NCBI RefSeq assembly: GCF_954871325.1
Contig: NC_088779.1
Span: 3,598,846 to 3,662,845, forward strand
DNA length: 64,000 nucleotides
From: Gordionus sp. m RMFG-2023
Taxonomy: Eukaryota > Nematomorpha > Gordioida > Chordodea > Parachordodidae
Direction: 5' to 3'
Numbering within the stretch: position 1 is the first letter of the stretch; every line of letters starts with the position of its first letter. This document shows positions 51,837 to 62,738 of the stretch, one piece after another. Made by a program: the position numbers and the translations under genes. The notes below the pieces were generated by a model that did not search any database, was not told where the DNA came from, and worked only from the letters and a program-made list of their open reading frames with translations.

Positions 51837-53902
51837 GGTATTTTTTGAGTATTATTCTCAACCTGAACTGGGTTTTCCCAACCCTACAAATATAAATAAT
51901 AAGGAGTGATGATAAAATATCTGAAGGATTACACTTTAAATAATAAGCTATAAATTATATCTATCAAAAGCCTTCAGTTTATATCATTAGCTATGTTAAG
52001 CTTGGTCCTGGTATTTCTTGCTTCCCAAGTTTGTCATTTTACCCCTTCACATATTATCATCGAAATAGTGAGTTAGTTAAATGGTTCTAGCAAATCTTTT
52101 ATATAAGCAAGAAACCCTGAACTAAATATATTCGACAGCCTAGACATATCCTATAAATTTCATTAAATTTTGAAAAGTACAATCTTAAGATATAAAATAC
52201 CAAATATAATAATTAATGAAAAGTGAGAAAAAAATTGTTATGAATCGATATCTTTTTAATGAGAATCTCATACTAAATGAACATATAGTAGGTATAGTTT
52301 GTATAAAAATTCATTTTTTTTAAAATCAAATTTGAAATAATTAGCTCTAAAAATTAAAAAATGGCTTTTTAACCCAGTTATCATTTAACCTCGGTTCATC
52401 TCGGTTCATGAAAAATGATTATATAGCTTTGATTCCTTTAAGGATAAATTTGTATAATTTCGCACATACAAACTTATTAAAATTTTGTAATGAAAATCAC
52501 ATCCAAAAATAATAATTATCAAGCCTTCAAATATTTTCAAGATTTATGTTAAATTATATTTATAATGAGAAAAGATTTACTATGGGTGAGAACACTTTAT
52601 CCTGATTAGCTGAAATAATAATTAAAATAGTAATACATTTAATAGTCAGGCAGGATATCAAAAAGCTCAAACAGATTAACAGATCATTTTGTAGGTTAAT
52701 ATGACAAAGTTTTCTTTAGGGTTAAAAAAAAATAACGGTTAAAACTGGTTTAAAGGTTCAGGATCGGTTTAAATCTCCACGAATAATTTTTTAATGCTTC
52801 AAATTTTGTTAAAAAATTTTTTCAAAACAGGTTTATAGTTATATATTTATTTTAAATAATATATATTATATAGATAGATGATTTTTAGGATGCTTCTTAA
52901 TATAGGCGAATTTGTCGATATTTTTTTCAAGCACAAACACTACAATGTATAAGCTTATAATTTAAAAATTTAAACCCACCAACCACTGCACCCAAAATTC
53001 ATTTTTTTTAAGTTTTGCTCGTTGATTTTCCACCAAAATATATTTGTCTGAAAATTTTGAAAACATTCACTGATTTCAAATACTCAAATTGAATAACATT
53101 TTTTAAAAATAAAAGAAATTTTGTATTCTTCCACCGAAAAGAGTAGGTAATTTTTATTTTAGTCCGCAGTAAAATAGTTTTAATTTTTATCTGTGGGAAG
53201 TTTATTCCTAAACTCAACCCCCCCTCTCCCTTCTCCACCTAGTTTACTAGATAAGATATACTTAAAAAATATTTTTTTGATTTATTATATATTAAAAAGA
53301 AAGAAATTTTTAGAAAGAAAACTTATTTGAGTTGTATATATCTTTTTAAATACAAAAAATACAAACTCATCTTGCTATTGAGATCACAAACTCTTCAAAT
53401 ATAATATATTTGTTAAATAAATTATTTATTACTTCAACCTGGCAGTAATAAAATTAAATGTTAGTTAGTAGGAAAATGTTTATTTAAATTTTAAATTCAA
53501 AATTAGATAAAATTCTCATAAAATTTCCTTGCCCTTGAACTTTTTCTGTCAATTGCGATAATCATTGGAAAGTTTTTTTTATTTTCTAAAATTCTAGAAG
53601 TATTTCGTATTCGTTGGAAAAATAAACATTCATTTAAATAGACCGGTAAAAAAATTTAATTAGTATCAATATTTAAAAAAATTATTATTTAGTTTTTAAA
53701 GTTAAAAAATAAAAATAATTTTCTGCATTATCAAAAATAAGTTAATAAATGTAATTTGAATTTCTCTTCAAAGTTTTGGAAAGCCATTTTTACAATGTTA
53801 AACATGTATATTTTATCCTCAAGCTCGACTCGGATGTTTTATACCACCGACCTAATGAAGCCAAAAACCTAGGCTGATTATTTATTTATTAGAAGTGTAC
53901 AT
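51837..53902. other. Intergenic AT-rich spacer
   Basis: No gene recognised. Around 52370-52780 there are GGTT(C/T)A-type words (CTCGGTTCATCTCGGTTCAT, CGGTTAAAACTGGTTTAAAG) like those inside hAT element 43739-44318, suggesting an eroded relative. Confidence 0.4.
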
Positions 53903-54271
53903 TAGTGTTTTGCATCGGGACCTACCGAGAATGGTGTTTAACTCTGTTGGCGGCTTCTCTTTTCAAGCCCGGCCCGGCCCGAATTTATTTAAATATAGAA
54001 ATTAATTTTTATAATTACTCAAAATAAATGTTATATGGCGTTTAGTTTCAATAAATAAAATCAAAAATATTTATTTTTCATAAAAAAAAATTCAATATTA
54101 AAATTGATAAATTTAGAATATATTTTAAAAAAATTTCCAAGGTCCGACCCGACCCGGCCGGATTTCTTAAAAAATATTAGGCCCAGCCCGAATCCGATTA
54201 TTTTAAATAGAATTAAGCCCGGCCTCCCGTTCGGGCTTGGTGCCGGTCGGACCTAATTTTGCAAATCTCTA
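53903..54271. mobile_element. Foldback element with CCCGGCC-type arms
   Basis: The left end TAGTGTTTTGCATCGGGACC resembles the inverse of the right end (GGACCTAATTTTGCAAATCT, then CTA). Inside, GCCCGGCCCGGCCCGAATTT and, inverted, AAGCCCGGCC / CCCGTTCGGGCTTGG are strikingly GC-rich. TAGNG termini suggest the hAT superfamily; target duplication is weak. A similar GC-rich piece lies at 55985-56060. Confidence 0.5.
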
Positions 54272-54563
54272 ACATGCATTGAAGTTAGCTGTAATCAATG
54301 TTATTGACCTTAATATAAAATGCCATTGGTAATATTTCCTCTAAATGCTTTTCAGTGGCTTATAAACATTTTAATGAAAATCTTTTTTTCCATTTACGGC
54401 AACGGCTAAATTTTTTTTTTTTAAATCATTACTATAGTAATTTCGCTTGAAGCATTTTTAGAAGTTTCAAATTAATATTGAAAATATGAGCAGTAAAATG
54501 AATGTTAAATTTTTTCTTTAATTTCCTCATAACTAAATAAATATTTAGCTTATTTAGAAAATA

Positions 54564-55531
54564 ATGGAAGATTTTCAATTATTCCACAAAGACTTGCCAA
54601 TAGGAGAACGTTTATTTTTAAATTCGTACATGTCTGATGTTAGATTTGAGGTTAAATAATATTTTTTTATTTTAATATATAACAAGTTGTCTTACTTTAT
54701 AGGTGGAAGGAAAAATAATCCATGCGCACACATTTATTCTATCATTTAAAAGTCGAATGTTTTATACCATGTTTCATGGCAGTTTGAAGTTGAAAGATAA
54801 TTGTGTAAAGGTTGAAGATCTAAGGAAATACGTTTTTGAAATAATCCTGAAGTGATTTTCGATATATATATATAATAATTTCTAAAACAATATCTAATTA
54901 AGATATATATATACCAATAAAGTTTGTAATATTAATACCATCGACATTGACTCACTGTTAGAACTCTTGTATGGTGCAAAAAAATATATGCTCAATATTT
55001 TGATAGATATGTGTATCACAGAAATAAATAGTTGTAGGAGTTATTGTGGAGTAGATATTAAAGAAATTGCGTTAAAAGTATATTTAGCAACAGCAATACA
55101 CCCAGAAATCTATGTTCCTAGTTATTTCTCTGTAAATTTTATTTTATATACTGTTTTATAAGATTAATTTTTAGATTCTTTTGAGTAATGAAAGATATGT
55201 ATTTGATTCGAATGCTTTCCTCAACGCTCCTATCCATTTAATAAAAAAATTTATCACGTCTTTACCTAATGGAAAATCGACATCGAAACAAATCATTTCG
55301 GAATTTCTTATTAAATGGGCAAAAAATGAATGCCGCAAATGCAAGATTCCTGATGATTCAAAGAACGTTTTATGTAAATTATCCGATAAAAAATCCGATT
55401 TTATTTCATACGTTTTGGATTTCAATCGAGTAGACATAATTGAATTGGTTCGCAAGCACAACTTATTAGAGGACACCGAGATACTCAAAATTTTGTTAAA
55501 AAAATTTCCGAACCTCCAAAATAAAAATTGA
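54564..55531 (+). CDS. BTB-BACK domain protein (4 exons, 273 residues)
   Basis: Exons 54564-54650, 54703-54851, 54903-55131 and 55175-55531, joined in phases 0, 2 and 0 by introns of 52, 51 and 43 nt. Residues ~20-120 form a BTB/POZ fold: YMSDVRFEVEGKIIHAHTFI, SRMFYTMFHG, EIILKYIYTNKV and SLLELLYGAKKYML. Residues ~125-240 fit a BACK domain (ILLSNERYVFDSNAFL, KQIISEFLIKWAKNEC). The protein stops there, with no PHR, Kelch or MATH domain, so it is shorter than BTBD1/2/3/6 or Kelch relatives. By family it would be a Cullin-3 ubiquitin-ligase adaptor or self-associating scaffold; partners are unknown. The start ATG precedes a complete N-terminal BTB lead. The third exon must begin at 54903: the later AG at about 54922 breaks the frame. 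Confidence 0.9.
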
Positions 55532-55662
55532 TTATTGTCCATATTAAAACTCCTACACTGAAATAGATCATATTTAATTATAAAATAGGGAAATAATGAA
55601 ATCACCCTATGATAATATTTTAAAATATAAATACGAAAACACATTTATTTTGTGTGAATCTT

Positions 55663-55668
55663 AATAAA
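55663..55668 (+). terminator. Candidate polyadenylation signal of the BTB-BACK gene
   Basis: AATAAA, 131 nt after the stop codon. Confidence 0.5.
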
Positions 55669-55687
55669 ATTTGTTTTCATTTTATAT

Positions 55688-55869
55688 TAGTTTGTTGTTA
55701 AATTAATTAACTTTGACCATCTCTATTGTGGCTTAATCAGGCTCTTAGCCTAAAAATTTGAATTAAGTCTCTAAGTTGAGTCTCAACTTGAAGATTGATT
55801 AGAATTTTGGATAAAAACATAGCTACGCTGTTTTATAGTTGACTAATCTTAGCTAGTATAACAACACTA
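55688..55869. mobile_element. hAT-type foldback MITE, subgroup 2, near-perfect target duplication
   Basis: Ends TAGTTTGTTGTTAAATTA and its inverse (TATAACAACACTA). Flanks TTTTATAT and TTCTATAT differ at one of eight positions. It lies just downstream of the BTB gene's polyadenylation signal and is the inverted-orientation sibling of 33683-33865. Confidence 0.9.
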
Positions 55870-56142
55870 TTCTATATCATCAACTAGTTTTCTTTACAAA
55901 AAAAATAAGCTTCTAGTTATGGATTAATCAACTTTGTTACATGAGAAATAAAATCTAGAGAGATAATATATTTAATAATAATCAGAGACCTCCTGGCCCT
56001 GCCCTAAACCCGGCCCGTGGTATTTTAAATTTTTAAAACATACCCTGGCCGGGGCTGAAATTTTGTTTTAAAAAATTTATACAACATGAATTATTATATT
56101 CGTCCATTAGATATGGTTATTATGGTTATATATAGTTATGAT

Positions 56143-57218
56143 TAGTGTTGTGTTACGAAGTTCGTTTTTTTGAAAAAAGGTGATGAACGGCGTTCCTTTT
56201 TTTTTGACGAACTTTGAACGTGAACGCGTTCCTTTTCTTTGATGAACGCGTTCAATTTTACGTTCAATTTTAAAAACACTTTTTATTTTTATTTATTTGA
56301 AAAATTAATATTAATCCGCATTTTTTAACAAAAAAGTCTTATATTTTTATTTATTTGAAAAATTAATATTTACTCCAATTTTTTAACAAAAAAGTCTTAT
56401 ATTTTTTAATCAGCTGTTTTTACTTTTTCCTCTTTCATATTGCAATTAACGTACCATAGTGCTACTGCTAGAGAAGATAAGATTTTTATTAATTTGAATA
56501 TTTTATATTTTAATTTAATAGATTAGCATTTGCATGGATATAAATATTTCATCATCAGATTCTGAAAATCAAAATTCAATATTAGATGAATTAGAATTAC
56601 CATGGCCCAAATATCAAAAATATTTCACTGTTTTAAAATCAATTCCGAGATATCCTTTTTTTTGACGAGGAAGAAGAGGGCAGATTGGAGGATGATAACA
56701 TAGCTCAATTTTTTGAAACAATGGATAAAACATTAAATGTTTTTAATAAATTCCCCCTTTTAAAAGAATTATTTATCAAGTATAACACCGCAATCCCTTC
56801 ATCTGCCCCTGTTGAGCGAGTTTTTAGTATAGCTAACGCTGTATTAACTGACAAGCGTTCATGCCTATCAGATGAAAATTTTGAAAAGCAATTATTATTA
56901 AAAATTAATAAGAAAAATTTTTTTATAAATTTATTTTTTTATCGCTCTATTATATTGTATTTATAATTATATTATCAAAATAAAACTATTATTTTTTATC
57001 ATGGCTAATATATTGTGTTGAAAAATAGAGGGCATTTATTTATATCAAATTAAATTTTTAAAAAAATTTATCATAAAATTTTGAACGTATGAACGCGTTC
57101 ATGAACTTGAACGCGTTCCTTTTTTTGAATTTGAACGTGAACGTGAACGCGTTCGATTTTTGTCAATGAACGTTGAACGCGAACGCGTTCGATTTTTTAA
57201 AAAATGTTTACAGCACTA
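56143..57218 (+). mobile_element. hAT deletion derivative (1,076 bp) with perfect 8-bp duplication
   Basis: Termini TAGTGTTGTGTTACGAAGTT and its inverse (TGTTTACAGCACTA); GTTATGAT is duplicated exactly at 56135-56142 and 57219-57226. Sub-terminal GAACGCGTTC-type palindromes repeat at both ends, probably transposase-binding arrays. It contains an N-terminal transposase stub (56534-56665, starting MDINISSSDSENQ) and a C-terminal hAT dimerisation segment (56685-56966: SSAPVERVFSIANAVLTDKR). The catalytic middle is deleted. Confidence 0.93.
56685..56966 (+). pseudogene. hAT transposase C-terminal remnant
   Basis: 93 codons ending at a stop. The motif PSSAPVERVFSIAN is the hAT dimerisation core (usual form T-SSA--ERVFS-A), followed by KRSCLSDENFEKQLLLKIN, which matches the R--L-------L-L--N tail. 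No RNase-H catalytic residues are present; it is a deletion relic inside 56143-57218. Confidence 0.85.
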
Positions 57219-58690
57219 GTTATGATTAATATGGGTGAAAGTTTACACTAGCTAACACTCATCCTGCCATGGAATAAATACGCAAAGGATAGTAATAAAT
57301 ACATTATTATATAATATATTTTTTATTAATTAAAATATCAGTTTTATTTTTTTTTATAAATACAATTAATATAGTATATTCTCATAATATTATTTACACA
57401 ATTTTTTTTATAGGATTAATTTTAATTTGTAATATACGGAATATCTGTTTAGCATAAAAATAAATAAAATATGTAATATGTAGTGTTGATAAACGCCTCG
57501 ATTTGAGCCAATTTTTAAAAACGGCTATCTCAATATTTTATCCAGAATAATATTATGCAAGCCTGAAGATTTTTTTCACAGAAGGAACAAAGGTCTAGAC
57601 ATATATTATCGAAATCTTGAGGCTTAGACAATATTTTTCTGGGTGAAATATTGAGTTAGCTGTTTTTAAAAATCGGCTCAAAACGAGTCGTTTAACAATT
57701 TATAAAAAATATTAATGATAAAATATTAATTTTTAAGAGTTATTTTATAAAAAATATTAAGTAATTTTTTTAAATAATATATAATTTCTTAAAAAAATAT
57801 TAATTATATCCAAAACGTAAATTAAAAAGTGATTCTTTTCAAAAAAGTGTTTGACTAAACTGCAAATGACAAGATAAAATGCAAATGCTTAGGTAAAAAA
57901 TTTTTTTAAATATATTCTCTATTAATTGTAGTGAAATTCATTTTCCTATGATATAAATAACTTATAAAAAATTAAATTATTAAAATAATTTCTATCTATT
58001 ATTTTATTTTTTGTATTGATTCTACGACGGATTATTATTATTTTTCATCATTTGATTCTCATTATTATTTATTTTATTTTTCCTTTAATATATTTATTTT
58101 ATTTTTCCTTTTACATTTATCGCTTTTATCCTGTAAATTATTATTTTTAATATTATTTGAGATCCCTTTAAAAATTAGGACATAAAAAAAATTGTTATGA
58201 AATAGATACATAAGATTATTATTGTTGTAGCCATTGAAAAAAAGAAGAAATAAATTTAATATAATATACTAAATGTCAGTCATTTTCTGACATGATAATT
58301 AATTTTTCCTGGGGATTTGAGTTGAAGGGAGTGGTCACATGGGGCTTTTGAGGAAAGGGGAACAACAGATGTTCATTTGTGTGCATTTTGGAGTGGTGAA
58401 GACATGGAAGCTGGAATCAATCCATATTTTGTATAGTTTTTGATAATTATTATTATATTTGATGACTGTTTTATATTATAAATAGTTTACACATATTGTA
58501 ATGTATATAAAAAACTAGATTAAAAAATATATATGATCAAATCGCATAAATTTGAATTAAATGTCAAATGTATATAATAAAAATGTCAATATATATTAAC
58601 GTGTAAATAAAGTCTATATTAAAATGAGACAAAAGGAATATGAATAAAAAAATTTAAAAATACCAATGAAGAACGGGGATGGTATAATGA
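57219..58690. other. Intergenic spacer with one MITE
   Basis: AT-rich; apart from the MITE at 57481-57706 nothing is recognised. Confidence 0.5.
57481..57706. mobile_element. hAT-type foldback MITE
   Basis: Left end TAGTGTTGATAAACGCCTCG; right arm AATCGGCTCAAAACGAGTCG, then TTTAACAA, after which the terminus is eroded. Internal palindrome nearly complete. Confidence 0.82.
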
Positions 58691-59472
58691 GAGGAAAATA
58701 AAGATTAAGGATGGCTATTTGGCTATTAGACTACCATTGAAGCTGATATAATTGGCTTTAAGGATTGCTATGACGAGACTTTGTCGAAGACCCTCTCGAG
58801 GTTCTTTCGAATGTTTGCTGATTTGAGATGCTAAATTTTTGAAAAAGCTAAGGCAAGTTTGCCGAAGGTGGCAAGTGTGGTTGTAATATTTGGAATGAAA
58901 CAATGGTCATTAGTAATTTCTGTGTATTTTGAGGTTTTAAGCTGTTCCTTCAGGTCAATGATGTTGAGTGTCTGGTTAGATGGGGCAAGGAGGTCAATAC
59001 AAAAGAAGTACCATACTAATAATCGGCCTCTCCTCCACGGAATTTGAGTGATGCCGTCTGGAAGTTTATCATCAGATCTAAAAAGACCCTGAGGTTCAAG
59101 TATGGATGGGATTTATGCTGATTTCAAGGCATGTTGGATGATTGAATTACATTGCGTGTATCTAATGAATCAACCATTGCAGGAGCGACATTGTAAACTA
59201 TGTCTTCCATTCGTGTCGACGGGCGAGTTACAGTCTGAACAGTGAGAATGGGTGATTGAGAAATTTAGACGAATACCGATGGCGTGGGTAAGTTCGTTGT
59301 TCGAAAGTTGAAGTTAAAGATTGATAGAAGGAATGACCTCGAGAAACTCGTGTCTAGTACCATTGATCAGGGAAGAGAATAGGGTGCTGTCAGTTAATTG
59401 CATGCTAGATAAGAGAGTTTCAACACAGCGAGCAACTACCGGAACATCCCAGACCTTCTGTCTATGGGTTGT

Positions 59473-59487
59473 GGGGGGGGGGGGGGG
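59473..59487 (+). repeat. Poly-G run (15 nt)
   Basis: Uninterrupted G tract inside the retroelement copy; the retroelement protein would be out of frame across it. Confidence 0.95.
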
Positions 59488-60429
59488 AGAGAATCAACAT
59501 TGATTTAAGTTTTCCAAATGTTTATAGCTTCAATTAAGGAAAGATCTTCTTTGGAATGATGGGCGTTTGTTATTTGCTTTGACAAGAGACTACTAGATAT
59601 GAAAGAGGTCGTTGCTAGATCATAAGGAGATCTAGTGCCAAGTCCACCGTTTTTTATGGAGAGCGAAGCTTTCGCCCAAGTGGATTCGTTGAATTTTAGA
59701 TTTATTATTTTTTCGGTTAGGTCTTTTATTCTTTTTTCGTACGTTTTTAATGGAGAAGGATATTTAAACATGGGTGTTGCGCGAAGTGCATAAAGAATCC
59801 TTGGTATGAAAAAGAATTTTTTTAGGGAAGAAGATTAAAGATGTCCTCAGGTTCAAGGGTGGAATGAAGGAAGATACAAATTGCCTTATGTCCTCCTACG
59901 GGGGATCCTAAATGTGTTAATTCATCAACAGTGAATTTGAAATTATGTGAGTTTAGAGGTTTGGATTCAATTGAATAATTCGGATTTGCTCGGGTTAAGA
60001 GAGAGTCTAATGGCAGTTCTTTCATGAATTATGTTGACTGCTTTGTCAATTTTACTGTGGGAGCCCAGTGGCATAGACAGGGGGGTTTAGGATAAAACCC
60101 CTCCCCCCATAACCTCCGAAAAAAAATTTTAGAAAATTTTTTGAAATTTTTTTCTTATTGCAAATAATTTTATTTAAAAACCCGTTTCAATTTATAAATA
60201 AATATATATACAAATTTATATACGATATCAAAATGTATTATATATTTAAAAAAAACAAATAAAAAATTTCAATTTTAAATGATCATATGGTTTAAAAATA
60301 TATATTAAAAATTATATGAACTAAAATATTTACCTTCTCAATTCTTGTGAGATATCGGATGCTTTAAAAGTCATTTCTATGAATCAAAAGATATTAATAT
60401 CTAATGTATTAAATAAAAAAATTTTACTA

Positions 60430-61970
60430 TATTGTCACAACCAGCAGACCAAGAATAATTATAATAATTGATGTAATCATTTGGTTATGGAGGCAGGGCT
60501 TAGCATTAAGAGCTCATGGAATATCTGCTGGCCCCTTCACACTTACATACTCATCTCATAATGAAGGGAATTTCAAGGAATTGTTGAAACTTTTATATGT
60601 AATAATAATGATAACTATATAAAGCTTTTTGAAAGCTCTGCTAAAAATGCCACCTACCCTGCTTTAGTCCAAGTATTCAAAATGAAATAATAGCCATATG
60701 CAATAGGTTCATATTGAAAGAAATTTCTTCAAGAAACTAAATCAAAGACGTTAGCCAAAAATTTTTAGCATCCATTCAAGACCTAGATTTAAATTTAAAT
60801 CTAAAGAGAGGCCAAGGATATGATAGAGCTCCTTCAATGAGTGGTCACGTTAAAGGAGTGCAGTCTAGAATTGAGAGTTTTATAGCACAGCTATATGTTC
60901 ACTGTAGTTCATATTGCCTAAATTTTATGATATACGAGGCATGCGAAATTCGAGACATCCGGGACACTTTACGTAAAAATATTTTAATTTAAGTGGAATT
61001 TATTGGATTTTATTATATGTTATAGATATCTTTTTATAATTCTAATAAATATTTCAAAATATATAAACAATATCGTAGGTTTGTGACTTTTTCACACCAC
61101 CCAAGAAGAGGCAGCCTTTTAACCGAACGTTTATGATATTGATTCAAATAATCAAAAAAAACTAAAAAGATTTTGCCCAACTATTTATTGAAAGACAACA
61201 ATCAGTGAGATTTTTCATCGAATTATATGAAGTCATTTTTGCAGCGCTCGAATCCTACATATCAAGCAAAGTAAAAGATTGCGCAGATGCTGAAAATCTT
61301 TTGCAGGCTATTACGAAGTCACATTTTTAATATCGATTCAATGTGTATATTTTTTATTAAATTATTCATATGATTTTAACAAATGCTACAAACTATTGAT
61401 TTGGATTTAAGGGAGGTTATGAATAGGGCAAAGGATAATGTTGAAATATTAACAAATATCAGAGATAATGTGAATAAATATCATGAAATATACGAGAATA
61501 TAAAGGAGATCGCTAATATGTATTGAAATTTTTAAACCTATAATAGTTTTTAGACAGTCCAATCACTTAAATATTGATGTATCTACGATTGAGGATTTTT
61601 ATAAAATAAATATTTTATTCCCCTTATTGATACATTTTTATTTAAATTAAATGAAAGATATATTAGTCACAATTTTATTTTAAAAAGCTTTTATTTTATT
61701 CTGTCAGTTGAGTCTGAATTATTGATTACACTTGAAACGCAAGAGGATATTAAGAAAATCTCATTTTCACGATAAGTTATTTTGTGATGTCGTATTTTGG
61801 TATAAAAATCTTGATAAAATAGAATACTTTTTGAGAATAAAAAATGCTTTGCAGATCCTTTCCTTGTGTAATTGCACTTTAGATTCTCTGCCTATTTTAA
61901 TAAAAGTATTGCATTTTCAATATGAATTATTTATATTTTTATTCATTTGTATTAATTATAATTGTTAAAT
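60430..61970 (+). pseudogene. hAT transposase pseudogene (DUF4371 / ZMYM-like type)
   Basis: Recognisable blocks in order: RQGLALRAHGISAGPF with NEGNFKELLKLL (matching RGH-E---GNFLELL), RGQGYDRAPSMSGHVKGVQS (matching the block RGQGYDGASNMSG-----Q), YVHCSSYCLNFM, and LDLREVMNRAKDNVE. Frame changes and in-frame stops lie between blocks and the C-terminal region is poorly preserved, so no functional transposase is made. Confidence 0.85.
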
Positions 61971-62418
61971 AATATTTTTTTTAAATACCGTACAAGAATT
62001 ACTTATATTTTATTGAATTATATATTTTTTTAAATATAGTTATATACAATAAATTTTTAATATAATAATCTGTATAAATTTATACATTTTGAAATTTATT
62101 GTATTTTATCATTAAAATAAATAAGGGATGTTATTTATACTATAGTATTTTAACAATAAATAAAATCTATAATGAAATTCTCTAAAATTTAATTAAAATA
62201 ATAATTTTTAACACTCAATAAGATATATTGAGTGATCATAAAAAATGGAAGGTTTGGGGAGCAAATTTTTTTCTTCTTTCTACACTGGATGGATTAATTT
62301 ACAATTTATTAAACAATGATAAATAATTTAGAATAATGTTTCCAGCCGCTTATTAATCATAAATTTGGCCCTAATTATTTTACTAAAATTCTTTCATTTA
62401 TGCTGGCTACTATAGTGA

Positions 62419-62639
62419 AGTGTTGTTAATCGGCTCGTTTTGAGCCGATTTTTAAAAACGACTAACTCAATATTTGAGCTAGAAAAAGATTGCCTTACGC
62501 CTTGGGATTTTGCTGATAGATGTTTAAACTTTGTTCCTTCTACAAACAAAATCTTCAGGCATGCTTAATATTATCCAGGATAAGATATTGAGTTAATAGT
62601 TTTTAAAAATCGGTTCAAAAAGAGACGTTTAACAACACT
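62419..62639. mobile_element. hAT-type foldback MITE nested in the 2.7-kb hAT
   Basis: Ends AGTGTTGTTAATCGGCTCG and its inverse (GACGTTTAACAACACT). Flanks TATAGTGA and ATTAGTGA agree at 6 of 8 positions. The most complete copy of the family's internal palindrome. Confidence 0.9.
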
Positions 62640-62725
62640 ATTAGTGATTTGACACTAATAACGCATATAAAATAAGCGAAATTTCTAAATAGGGTTTGGG
62701 GGCGAAGCCCCCCAAAAATTTTTAA

Positions 62726-62738
62726 CCCCCCCCCCCCC
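62726..62738 (+). repeat. Poly-C run (13 nt)
   Basis: Near the right end of the hAT element, preceded by GGGGGCGAAGCCCCCC, a hairpin-forming palindrome. Confidence 0.95.

Noticed and set aside
55171-55644. 157-codon minus-strand open frame, the longest in the window
   Set aside because: It is the exact antisense of BTB-BACK exon 4, whose frame, domain and splice sites are far better supported.
58859-59503. Plus-strand frames of 60-62 codons
   Set aside because: They are antisense to reverse-transcriptase blocks of the minus-strand retroelement.
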